DNA from: Hallerella sp964587155
Lineage (GTDB): Bacteria; Fibrobacterota; Fibrobacteria; Fibrobacterales; Fibrobacteraceae
Length of the DNA stretch: 64,000 nt
Reading direction: 5' to 3'
Assembly (NCBI GenBank): GCA_964587155.1
Contig: CAZPKF010000011.1
Coordinates: 1 to 64,000, forward strand
Numbering within the stretch: the first letter of the stretch is position 1; every line of letters starts with the position of its first letter. Shown in pieces: positions 8,036 through 15,433 of the stretch. Below the pieces are notes generated by a model, which worked only from the letters and a program-made list of their open reading frames with translations, was not told where the DNA came from and did not search any database. A program made the translations under genes and the position numbers.

Positions 8036-9908
8036 TAAAATTGCGCACGGCGTTCAACACGGCGAGAATCATCACGCCGACATCGGCAAAAATCGCCATC
8101 CACATATTCGCAAATCCCGCAGCGCCAAGTCCAAGACAAACCACCTTGACAGCAATGCAAAAGAAAATATTCTGACGGACAATGAACATGCATTTTTTTG
8201 CCGTATTCACCGCCGTGACAAGTTTCAAAGGATCATCGTCCATTAAAACGACATCTGCAGCTTCAATGGCCGCATCGGAGCCCAATCCTCCCATGGCGAT
8301 TCCCACATCCGCCCGGGAAAGGACCGGAGCGTCGTTGATACCGTCTCCGACAAAAGCCAACGTGCCACCGCTCTTTTTTTCACGAAGAAACGTTTCCACC
8401 CATTTCACCTTGTCCGCAGGAAGAAGCCCCGCGTAAAACTGATCCAACTTTAATTTGGCAGCAACAGCTTCCACCGACTTTTGCGTATCGCCACTGAGCA
8501 TTGAAATCCGCCGAATTCCCAATTTGCGCAATTCTTCAATCGCCTGAGCGGAATGCGGTTTTACAACATCCGAAACGACAATGTGCCCCGCATATTCGCC
8601 GTCTATCGCCACATGGACGTTTGTCCCGGCAACGTGACAATTCCGCCATTTCACCCCGAAATCCTCCATCATTTTTCCATTGCCCACGCAAATCGTTTTC
8701 CCATTGACGGTAGCGCGGATTCCCCGACCCGAAATTTCTTCCACATCGCCGACAAGACAGTCGTCCGCTTCGTGGCCATAAGCCGCTTTTAAAGAAACGG
8801 CTATTGGATGGCGGGAATAACGTTCCACGTGAGAAGCCAGGTGCAGCAATTCTTCCGGCCCGATTTTTTCAGGATGAACCGCCACCACATCAAAGTTTCC
8901 TTGGGTAAGTGTCCCCGTTTTATCAAAAACCACAGTGTCCGTTTTAGAAAGGCTTTCAACAAAATTCGCCCCTTTGATTAAAATTCCCGCTTTGGAAATT
9001 CCCCCAATTCCCGCAAAAAACGAAAGGGGAACGCTCACGACAAGTGCGCAAGGGCAACTGATGACAAGGAATATCAAAGCCCGATACAGCCACGTCGTCC
9101 ACAGGGGATCTTGATTGAAAAAAACGAGCACAACCGGCGGGATCAACGCCAAGGCTATTGCAGAAAAAGTGACTATCGGAGTGTAAATCCGGGCAAATTT
9201 CGTAATGAATTTTTCTGACTTGGATTTTTGTGAAGAGGCATCTTCGATGAGTTCCAGAATTTTCGACACCGTGGACTCTTCAAAATTTTTCGTTGTGCGA
9301 ACTTTGATGAGCCCCGTCAAATTGATGCTGCCAGAAACGATTTCATCCCCTGCAGAAACATCGCGCGGAAGAGATTCCCCCGTTAAAGCCGCCGTATTCA
9401 GCGAAGAATTTCCCTCAGCGACAACGCCGTCAATAGGGACCTTTTCCCCCGGCCTAATCACGATAATGCTCCCCACATTCACCGATTCGGGATCAACTTG
9501 TTCCAATTCGCCATTTTCTGTTTCTACGCTAGCAAAATCCGGTCTAATTTCCATCAAATCCGCAATACTTTTTCGGCTTTTTCCAACTGCATAACTTTGA
9601 AACCATTCTCCAATTTGATAAAAAAGCATCACGGCGACAGCTTCAACATAATCCCCCGTTTTCAAAAGGCCCAACAACAGCGCACCCAAAGTCGCCAAAG
9701 ACATCAACAGGTATTCATCAAACGGTTGCCGGTGAGAAACGCCCTTTGCCGCACGCGTCAACACGTCATGACCGACAATCCAATACGGAACGAGATAAAG
9801 CGCAAAATGGATTCCGGGGAGCACCCTTTCTGGCAGAAAATGCAACGCGACTAACATGGCGGCAGAGACCAGAATGCGGATCAAATTCTGTTTTTGTTTT
9901 GCGTTCAC
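8007..9908 (-). CDS. Heavy-metal-translocating P1B-type ATPase (Zn/Cd/Pb class)
   Basis: A 633-residue inner-membrane efflux ATPase. It shows TGES in the actuator domain, the ion-binding CPC in ISCPCALVVSVPLSFF, the phosphorylation site DKTGTLT, a HP dipeptide (SRHPIAV) and GDGINDAPVL. The usual N-terminal metal-binding domain is missing and is encoded by the preceding gene. The GTG at 9908 is chosen because AAAGGAGG lies 8 bases upstream; the TTG at 9941 that would extend it has no such site. CPC with this flanking sequence points to Zn, Cd, Pb or Co export, but the metal is not determined. Confidence 0.9.
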   Translation of the reverse strand: MNAKQKQNLIRILVSAAMLVALHFLPERVLPGIHFALYLVPYWIVGHDVLTRAAKGVSHRQPFDEYLLMSLATLGALLLGLLKTGDYVEAVAVMLFYQIGEWFQSYAVGKSRKSIADLMEIRPDFASVETENGELEQVDPESVNVGSIIVIRPGEKVPIDGVVAEGNSSLNTAALTGESLPRDVSAGDEIVSGSINLTGLIKVRTTKNFEESTVSKILELIEDASSQKSKSEKFITKFARIYTPIVTFSAIALALIPPVVLVFFNQDPLWTTWLYRALIFLVISCPCALVVSVPLSFFAGIGGISKAGILIKGANFVESLSKTDTVVFDKTGTLTQGNFDVVAVHPEKIGPEELLHLASHVERYSRHPIAVSLKAAYGHEADDCLVGDVEEISGRGIRATVNGKTICVGNGKMMEDFGVKWRNCHVAGTNVHVAIDGEYAGHIVVSDVVKPHSAQAIEELRKLGIRRISMLSGDTQKSVEAVAAKLKLDQFYAGLLPADKVKWVETFLREKKSGGTLAFVGDGINDAPVLSRADVGIAMGGLGSDAAIEAADVVLMDDDPLKLVTAVNTAKKCMFIVRQNIFFCIAVKVVCLGLGAAGFANMWMAIFADVGVMILAVLNAVRNFKIKPVKPLG

Positions 9909-9937
9909 CTGAGGCACCTCCTTTGGCGGAAATTCAA

Positions 9938-10156
9938 TCAAAGATAAACTTCACAGCCAGATTCCACTTTTTTGCAATTTTCCCGTACTGCGGCCATCAC
10001 AGTTTTCTCATCAGCCCCATCCTCAAATTCCACTTTCATTTTCAAAAGCATGAAATTCACGGAAGCTTCTTTGACTCCAACCGTTTTCTGCGCCGCCATT
10101 TCCATTTTCCCAGCGCAAACCGGACAATCAACATCAATGCGGTAACTTTTTTTCAT
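9938..10156 (-). CDS. Stand-alone heavy-metal-associated (HMA) domain protein
   Basis: A 72-residue ferredoxin-like HMA protein. The metal-binding CxxC is in DVDCPVCAGKMEMAAQ, followed by the typical VGVKEASVNFML strand pattern and a C-terminal ESGCEVYL. The ATG at 10156 is preceded by TTGAGGT six bases upstream. It lies 29 bases before the ATPase and most likely serves as its detached metal-binding domain or as a soluble chaperone. Together with the divergent ArsR regulator it forms a compact metal-export module. Confidence 0.85.
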   Translation of the reverse strand: MKKSYRIDVDCPVCAGKMEMAAQKTVGVKEASVNFMLLKMKVEFEDGADEKTVMAAVRENCKKVESGCEVYL

Positions 10157-10180
10157 CGGGACCTCAAGTTCAACCTTCGT

Positions 10181-10220
10181 ATTTGAACAATTAAACAAAT
10201 GTTTAATCTTTGATTCAAAT
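10181..10220. promoter_or_regulatory. Nested inverted repeats, candidate ArsR-family operator
   Basis: ATTAAAC (10190-10196) and GTTTAAT (10201-10207) form a perfect 7-bp inverted repeat. They sit inside an outer pair, ATTTGAA (10181-10187) and TTCAAAT (10214-10220), whose centre is offset by 2 bases. The site lies between the HMA/ATPase genes and the divergent ArsR gene and resembles SmtB/CzrA-type AT-rich operators. Binding by that regulator is inferred. Confidence 0.55.
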
Positions 10221-10284
10221 ATAATTCAACCTCCCTATTCCCGGCAAGATATTTGACCTTTTTTTTGTTATTTTTCAAAACAAG

Positions 10285-10680
10285 ATGCCTAGTCAGACAA
10301 CGAAATTCCCAAAGCACGACCATCCCGTCACCGAAAAAGAGCTGATTTTAGCCAAGCAGATGCCCTCGGAACGAATGGCTGTCCAAGTTGCCGAAGCCAT
10401 GAAGCAATTAGGCGACGTTTCTCGACTGCGCATTTTTTGGCTGCTTTGCCACGCCGAAGAATGCGTCACGCATATCGCCCAGCTTGTGAACATGACAAGC
10501 CCCGCCGTGTCTCATCATCTGCGGTTGCTGAAAGCCGCCGGGCTCATTGAATCCAAGCGCCTCGGCAAAGAAATGTTTTACAAGGCCTCCGAAACAGACC
10601 TAGTTTTGGAATTGCACCATACAATAGAATCCGTTGCAGAAATTACGTGCCCGGAAGACGGTTCGGGAATATCTCGGTAA
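10285..10680 (+). CDS. ArsR/SmtB-family metalloregulator
   Basis: A 131-residue winged-helix repressor: LGDVSRLRIFWLL (helix 1 and 2), the recognition helix SPAVSHHLRLLKAAGLIESK, then the beta-wing KRLGKEMFYKAS. It probably represses the divergent HMA/ATPase genes until metal binds. Possible ligands are the N-terminal His11-Asp-His13, Cys55, His56, Cys60 and His63, and the C-terminal Asp105, His111, His112 and Cys122. They match neither the classic CadC alpha-3 (ELCVC) site nor the CzrA alpha-5 site exactly, so the metal cannot be assigned. Confidence 0.88.
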   Translation: MPSQTTKFPKHDHPVTEKELILAKQMPSERMAVQVAEAMKQLGDVSRLRIFWLLCHAEECVTHIAQLVNMTSPAVSHHLRLLKAAGLIESKRLGKEMFYKASETDLVLELHHTIESVAEITCPEDGSGISR

Positions 10681-10715
10681 AAGAAATCGCAAAACGGGCG
10701 AATCCGAATTTTATT

Positions 10716-11330
10716 TCACACCTGCGACTTCATTTGTTTGATTTTCTGACAATGGACTTTTTTTAACACCGCTCTTTTGGTCGAAAGGTTTAAAATCATT
10801 TTGCAGAATTGGGACACTTCTCTTTCGTTTAGCCGCACGGGCAAAGACGCATAGAATTTTTTAAAATCCGCATCGCGAATCGTTCCTGCAGAAATTCCCC
10901 GTCCTAATTTCGCATTGTTGCCAAAGACGACCAAGTCAACGCACTTGCCTTGCATCGCCGGAAAATTTTCGCAAAGGGCTTGAATGTGTCCGAAATTTTG
11001 ATGATGCGGATTTTTCATCACATAATTCTTTCGTCCGCGATTCACATAAATTTTCCACTGTTTGTCAAAAGTTCTTCCGACAACCAAACCGATGTACGTC
11101 TTTTTTTCGATGACGAGAACACCTTTTTCTGTCACAGCTAGAATGTCAATTTGTTGAACACCGCGACTTCCCGGCACATAAACATCTTGAAAGACGTTCT
11201 CCCCACAAACGGATTTGATCATTTTTGCCGTGTGATTTTCTCCGATCTTCCCAATGATTTGATTGGAATATAGACGAAGACAGAGAACGGCTATCGCCAA
11301 AAGGAATACAAACGCCCACAGAAAAATCAT
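10716..11330 (-). CDS. Membrane-anchored NERD-domain protein
   Basis: A 204-residue protein with one N-terminal membrane segment (about residues 2-20) and a NERD (nuclease-related) domain. The core holds GKIGENHTAKMI, QQIDILAVTEKGVLVIEKKT (the Asp, Glu and Lys of the nuclease-like D-ExK motif) and NPHHQNFGHIQAL. The family is related to restriction-enzyme nucleases, but biological roles are mostly unproven. It is a single gene between the regulator above (convergent) and a divergent flippase. TATATT lies exactly six bases before the ATG and no Shine-Dalgarno is visible. Confidence 0.8.
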   Translation of the reverse strand: MIFLWAFVFLLAIAVLCLRLYSNQIIGKIGENHTAKMIKSVCGENVFQDVYVPGSRGVQQIDILAVTEKGVLVIEKKTYIGLVVGRTFDKQWKIYVNRGRKNYVMKNPHHQNFGHIQALCENFPAMQGKCVDLVVFGNNAKLGRGISAGTIRDADFKKFYASLPVRLNEREVSQFCKMILNLSTKRAVLKKVHCQKIKQMKSQV

Positions 11331-11336
11331 ATCGTT

Positions 11337-11342
11337 AATATA
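11337..11342 (-). promoter_or_regulatory. -10-like TATATT, 6 bases before NERD gene start
   Basis: TATATT on the minus strand, six-base spacer, then ATG at 11330. This implies transcription starting at or next to the start codon. Confidence 0.5.
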
Positions 11343-11379
11343 ATCCCGATTCCACTTTAGGGGACAGCCGAAATAAAGC

Positions 11380-11385
11380 TATCTT
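11380..11385 (+). promoter_or_regulatory. -10-like TATCTT, 8 bases before second flippase
   Basis: TATCTT, eight-base spacer, ATG at 11394; no Shine-Dalgarno in the spacer. Confidence 0.42.
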
Positions 11386-11393
11386 GTCTGGTC

Positions 11394-12803
11394 ATGAATC
11401 ATTTGGAAGCCGACAGCCGATTTTTAAAAAAAGGCGTTATTGTCAATATTATCGGAACCATCTTAAAAGTATGCGGACCGCTCCTCACCATTGTGCTCGC
11501 CCGGATTTTCGGAGCCGCAGAATTTGGCATTTTCGTTTCGACGCAAACTTTGCTGCTCACCATTTCCCGTTCATCTACTCTCGGTTTAGACAAAGGGCTT
11601 TATTGGTATTTGCCCCAAAACCATCTGAACAAGCGAGAACCTTATGATGGCGTCATGGAATCTTTTTGGGTTGCCGTCATCGTTTCCCTATGCTGCACAG
11701 GCGTCATCTTTGCAGGGTCGTTTGTTGATGCGTTTTCAAAAGAACTCCCTTGGTACGCCCTTTCTCTCGTTTTTTACGCAACGTCTTATGTGCTGAGCAA
11801 CACATCAGAAGGGAACAGAAAACCGCAAAACGCTGTTTTTATCAATTCCTTTTTTGTCGCCGTTCTCTCGCCCGCTTCTTCTATCGCCATGCATTTTTTG
11901 GGAATTCCTCACGCTCTTCCTCTCGGACTTTTGATTGGGCAATTGGGCGGATTCCTGCTGCACTTTGCCTTAGTGCGAAAACAATTCCCCGAAATGCCCC
12001 TCATTCCGCAGCATCGAATTTCCAAAGCACTCCTCGTCTATTCTCTTCCGCTGGGATTCAACGAATTCGTATCTTCGTTTCTCATCCGCTCCAGCCTCTG
12101 GATGGTCATGCTTTTCCTTGGACCGGAAATGGCCGGTGCTTACGGCATCATGGTAACGATTTCAAATGCGCTCCAAACCATCCGCGTTGGCTTCACTCCC
12201 ATTTTGACGCCCGTTATCGCCGGCATGGACAAAGATCGGCTGCAAACGGATTTGAAACCCGTTTATTCTTATTGCGTCTCCATGGTCACGTTCATCCAGT
12301 TGCTGATTGGATTTTTCATCATCTTGTTCCCCAACGAAATTTTGAGCATCGCCGGAAAAGATTTTGTGGTGCAGCCGCAAGCGCTTGGCATTTTGTTGCT
12401 AGTGCACCTGTTAGCGGGATTCTGGGGAATGGCCATCGTCATCATGAACGGCATCGGGAAAAGCCTTTACACTCTCAAGATGAATCTGTTTTCTTTGGGA
12501 ATCGCCCTTGTTTCCGGCTACTTTTTGATTCCGGCTTATGGTCTTGTCGGGGCAGCCCTTTCCATGCTGTGTTACAACGTCATCGCCATGATTTGGAACA
12601 ACGTTTACCTGGCAAAATTAAAACTTTGGCCGTATTCTAAAAAGCTGTGGAATCGCCAACTGTGGATTTGCATTTTAATCGCCTGCTACATCGCCTTGAA
12701 CATCGGCGAATTCTCCCTTGAACTGTGGCAACGCGCAATAGCCTATTTCATTGCCCTTGCCGCTTTGGGGTTGCAATGGCTCTACGAAAAAAGAATCCGC
12801 TAA
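11394..12803 (+). CDS. Second polysaccharide flippase (MOP/Wzx-like)
   Basis: A 469-residue polytopic membrane protein with about 12-14 hydrophobic segments. The N-terminal FLKKGVIVNIIGTILKV and the ARIFGAAEFGIFV turn are typical of polysaccharide transporters in the MOP superfamily. It is distinct from the flippase at 2275-3540 and presumably moves a different lipid-linked glycan. Its 3' end overlaps the convergent LicD gene by 4 bases. The surrounding LicD, cytidylyltransferase and GT8-like genes suggest a phospho-substituted surface glycan. The substrate is unknown. Confidence 0.8.
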   Translation: MNHLEADSRFLKKGVIVNIIGTILKVCGPLLTIVLARIFGAAEFGIFVSTQTLLLTISRSSTLGLDKGLYWYLPQNHLNKREPYDGVMESFWVAVIVSLCCTGVIFAGSFVDAFSKELPWYALSLVFYATSYVLSNTSEGNRKPQNAVFINSFFVAVLSPASSIAMHFLGIPHALPLGLLIGQLGGFLLHFALVRKQFPEMPLIPQHRISKALLVYSLPLGFNEFVSSFLIRSSLWMVMLFLGPEMAGAYGIMVTISNALQTIRVGFTPILTPVIAGMDKDRLQTDLKPVYSYCVSMVTFIQLLIGFFIILFPNEILSIAGKDFVVQPQALGILLLVHLLAGFWGMAIVIMNGIGKSLYTLKMNLFSLGIALVSGYFLIPAYGLVGAALSMLCYNVIAMIWNNVYLAKLKLWPYSKKLWNRQLWICILIACYIALNIGEFSLELWQRAIAYFIALAALGLQWLYEKRIR

Positions 12804-13609
12804 TCCTTCCACCAGGCGTCAAAATTATGCGTGCGGCGTTTTTCTTCTGACGGGAGCGTCATGTAATCACCATACAGCTGGGAAAGATACGCATCGTAAT
12901 TTTTGAATCCCGTGTAAATCCGATTTTCAAACGTGTATTCCGCTTGCTGCAGCAAAAATTCCTTTTCGAAAATGGCATCAAAATTATGCCCCGAAAACAA
13001 GATGGCGACCCGTTTTGAATTCGCTACCGAATAGCGGTGAAAAATTCTTTCTACAAAGCGGCAAATCCTCTTTCGACCGATGAGGATTGAAAGAGCGTAA
13101 AAGAACCGTTTGTAAGCAAGCGTCCAAAAGCTCAGTGTTTTAGACGAAAAATCCGTATCCATCGCCAAAGCGACTACCCGCAAAAAACTGCAAAAGAAAA
13201 TGAACGCTTTTGCTTTCCACAGCGGAGCGGGAAGCCCGTCAATGGGGAAAATGTCAATCCAAATGCCTTGATTGTCCTGATGCCTGTCGCTCTTGATTTC
13301 CGTTCGGTTGTCAACAGCCTTGGCAAATGGGTAAAAATAACCTTCCGATGTATCGTCCACCGCAGAAAGCCATTTCGGCTTTTGGGCGCGGTCATCTTTT
13401 AAAATGGACAAGAGCTTTTCATAATCCGACCGCTCCATGGCAATGTCCATGTCGTCATCCCAAGGGATATACCCCTGATGGCGAATAGCTCCGAGAAGTG
13501 TTCCATAAGCGATAAAGTAACGCAGACCATTTTCTTCGCAAATTTTGGAAATTTCATCCAAGATGGACATTTGAATTTGGCGAATTTCTTCGGGAGAGAT
13601 TTTTTTCAT
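12800..13609 (-). CDS. LicD-family phosphotransferase
   Basis: A 269-residue LicD/fukutin-type nucleotidyltransferase-fold protein. It shows FIAYGTLLGAIRHQGYIPWD followed by DDMDIAM, the conserved GxLLG...R...PWDDDxD signature with its metal-binding aspartates. LicD enzymes transfer phosphocholine (or related phospho-groups) from CDP-linked donors onto surface sugars. The ATG at 13609 is taken because AAGGGA precedes it and it overlaps the cytidylyltransferase stop by ATGA; the frame upstream lies inside that gene. Coupling to a cytidylyltransferase suggests the two make and use the same CDP-linked donor. Confidence 0.85.
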   Translation of the reverse strand: MKKISPEEIRQIQMSILDEISKICEENGLRYFIAYGTLLGAIRHQGYIPWDDDMDIAMERSDYEKLLSILKDDRAQKPKWLSAVDDTSEGYFYPFAKAVDNRTEIKSDRHQDNQGIWIDIFPIDGLPAPLWKAKAFIFFCSFLRVVALAMDTDFSSKTLSFWTLAYKRFFYALSILIGRKRICRFVERIFHRYSVANSKRVAILFSGHNFDAIFEKEFLLQQAEYTFENRIYTGFKNYDAYLSQLYGDYMTLPSEEKRRTHNFDAWWKD

Positions 13610-14013
13610 ATATCCCTTTTCAAAATTTCCTTGATAAGTGAAGTTGAAATGCCTTCCGTACGCGGGAGCGTGACCACTTCTTTTTGATGCGCAGCGCACC
13701 ATTTCTCTGCCGCCAAAAAGCTGGAATTGTTCTGATCTTCACCTTTGGCAAAAAGATCAAAATCCACCGTTTGCACAATGCTTTCTGCCGTTTTGTAAAC
13801 CACAACGTCATCGACATAACGAATCGCTGCCACCATGTAACAACGCTGTTCCGTCGTATAAGTTAATTTTGCACCCGGTTTGAAGCGCGCCACATAATCC
13901 GAATCTTGCACGGCAACAATCAAATGGTCACCCAATGCTTTGGCTTTTCTAAAAAGTTCCATGTGACCGAAATGCAAAAGGTCAAAAACGCCGACAGTCA
14001 AAATTTTTTTCAT
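13606..14013 (-). CDS. TagD-like cytidylyltransferase
   Basis: A 135-residue nucleotidyltransferase with the HxGH motif in GVFDLLHFGHMELFRKAK and the TagD-type signature RTEGISTSLIKEIL near the C-terminus. The family makes CDP-glycerol from CTP and glycerol-3-phosphate; close relatives use phosphocholine, phosphoethanolamine or sugar phosphates. AAAGGG lies upstream of the ATG. It is co-translated with the LicD gene, so its product is probably LicD's donor. The substrate (phosphoglycerol versus phosphocholine) cannot be settled from the sequence. Confidence 0.82.
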   Translation of the reverse strand: MKKILTVGVFDLLHFGHMELFRKAKALGDHLIVAVQDSDYVARFKPGAKLTYTTEQRCYMVAAIRYVDDVVVYKTAESIVQTVDFDLFAKGEDQNNSSFLAAEKWCAAHQKEVVTLPRTEGISTSLIKEILKRDI

Positions 14014-14121
14014 TGAAACGCCCTTTCCAATTGCAATAGGCTGTTCACACCGCCAACGTTGCCGGTTAAAAGATAAAATTCATTCGAATCCGCCATCGTT
14101 GGCATCGTATTCCTTTGAATT

Positions 14122-14144
14122 ATATTTCGTTCTGAATGAAATAT
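14122..14144. repeat. 23-bp near-perfect palindrome in a divergent intergenic region
   Basis: ATATTTC (14122-14128) and GAAATAT (14138-14144) flank TTCTGAA, giving a 23-base inverted repeat with one mismatched pair. It lies 109 bases upstream of the cytidylyltransferase start and 95 bases upstream of the GT8-like gene. It has no U-tract on the exit side, so an operator is more likely than a terminator. Nothing else is recognised in 14014-14226. Confidence 0.4.
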
Positions 14145-14226
14145 AAAAAAAGAGACGCTTATGCGCCAACGACACGACAAGCTTCCCATTCAACGCTCCC
14201 CTAAAAATGAAGGACAAACCTTTTTG

Positions 14227-14232
14227 TATCTT
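14227..14232 (+). promoter_or_regulatory. -10-like TATCTT(TG), 6 bases before GT8-like gene
   Basis: TATCTTTG fits TAnnTTTG. The hexamer TATCTT is followed by six bases and then ATG at 14239. Confidence 0.5.
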
Positions 14233-14238
14233 TGACGC

Positions 14239-15258
14239 ATGACGAAATACCTCTTTGTCTTGACCAGTTCCCCCAAGGATTTTTACCTTGAACAAACTCT
14301 AGTCGCCATCGCTTCCCTGCGATTCCACAATCCCGGCGCATTTGTCACCCTTTTGACCGACGACAAAACCGCGGAAACATTCACCGGAAAGCGGGCGGTC
14401 ATCAAAGAGGCTGTCGACGAACTGAACGTGCAAACCATCGACGAAAAATTTTCTCCCATGCTCCGCTCCCGTTATCTCAAAACGGTCATGCGAAACGTTG
14501 TCGATGGCGACTTTCTTTATCTAGATTCAGACATCGCCGTTGTCGGAGATCTTTCCATTCCCAAAGATTGGGCAGGTGGCATTTACGCCGTTCTCGATTT
14601 CCACACCAATTTGCACAAGGCGATCAACCGGAAAAAAGTGTTGGCCAACGCCAAGCGGCTCGGATTTTCACCCATTTTGAACGATGAACTTTTTAACGGT
14701 GGCGTGATGTTCGCCAGCGACACGCCAAATTCCAGAGCCTTTTTCAAGAAGTGGCACGAACTTTGGCTTTATTGCGTTTCCAAAGATTTTCCATTCGACA
14801 TGGCATCCCTGGCCGAAACCGATTTTTCATTTGGCTACACGATTCAAAAAATGCCCGGTGAATGGAATTGCCAACTAGCTTATGGCAACCGTTTTTTACC
14901 CACGGCAAAAGTTTTGCACTTTTTCGGTTCCCGCATCATCGACACCCGTGGGCGAAAAGTTCCCAGCAACATGGATTTGTTCTTACCGAAAATTCTCCGC
15001 AAAAATTTTTATACGGATTTAAAAAATCTTTCCGTTACAGTCCAGGCGGACAAATCCATCCACATTAACGACGATTACGACGATGTCATTGCCCGTGCAA
15101 AATCGGCTTTTGAATTGCAAACCCAAAAAGTCGGCGCAGCCGGAGCTTACATCGTCCGTTCTTACGCCTTCGCCAAAATCCTCGCTTTCTTTTACAAAAA
15201 ATGTCCCGTTCTTTTAAAACCTCTCGAACTTTTAGGAAAGCTGTTAAAAGTCCGCTAA
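14239..15258 (+). CDS. GT8-like glycosyltransferase
   Basis: A 339-residue nucleotide-diphospho-sugar transferase. The metal/sugar motif is FLYLDSDIAVVGDL and the family-8-like block NDELFNGGVMFAS follows. The N-terminus (MTKYLFVLTSSPKDFYLEQT) has the GT-A strand and no signal peptide, so it works in the cytoplasm, probably on a surface glycan. The last 60 residues are helical and basic, possibly membrane-associated. It is a single gene, with a predicted leaderless start. Donor and linkage are unknown. Confidence 0.72.
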   Translation: MTKYLFVLTSSPKDFYLEQTLVAIASLRFHNPGAFVTLLTDDKTAETFTGKRAVIKEAVDELNVQTIDEKFSPMLRSRYLKTVMRNVVDGDFLYLDSDIAVVGDLSIPKDWAGGIYAVLDFHTNLHKAINRKKVLANAKRLGFSPILNDELFNGGVMFASDTPNSRAFFKKWHELWLYCVSKDFPFDMASLAETDFSFGYTIQKMPGEWNCQLAYGNRFLPTAKVLHFFGSRIIDTRGRKVPSNMDLFLPKILRKNFYTDLKNLSVTVQADKSIHINDDYDDVIARAKSAFELQTQKVGAAGAYIVRSYAFAKILAFFYKKCPVLLKPLELLGKLLKVR

Positions 15259-15265
15259 TCCTTGA

Positions 15266-15295
15266 TTATGAATTCATAACACATGATTTATCATG
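15266..15295. repeat. Two adjacent 14-bp palindromes
   Basis: TTATGAATTCATAA (15266-15279) is a perfect palindrome and CATGATTTATCATG (15282-15295) is a second, made of two 6-bp arms around TT. They lie just after the GT8-like stop in the 175-base gap shared with the convergent phosphatase gene. A third, GAAAAGCTTTTC, is at 15364-15375. They have no terminator-like T-run. Confidence 0.4.
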
Positions 15296-15433
15296 AGGAA
15301 TTAGGAATGTTGAGTTTGAAGTGTGAAGTTGATTCTAGAGCTTTCTTTGGTGGAGTTCGCACGGAAAAGCTTTTCTGTTACGGTGTTACAATTCGCACGT
15401 TCCTACTGTGAAAGAGAATCCGTTTTCGCAAAT

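Noticed and set aside
10253..10281. TTGACC as a -35 for the ArsR gene
   Set aside because: At the required 16-18 base spacing there is no -10-like sequence, only CAAAAC.
14080..14295. A 71-codon minus-strand frame in the 14014-14238 gap
   Set aside because: It starts inside the GT8-like gene, antisense to it, and has no ribosome site or similarity.
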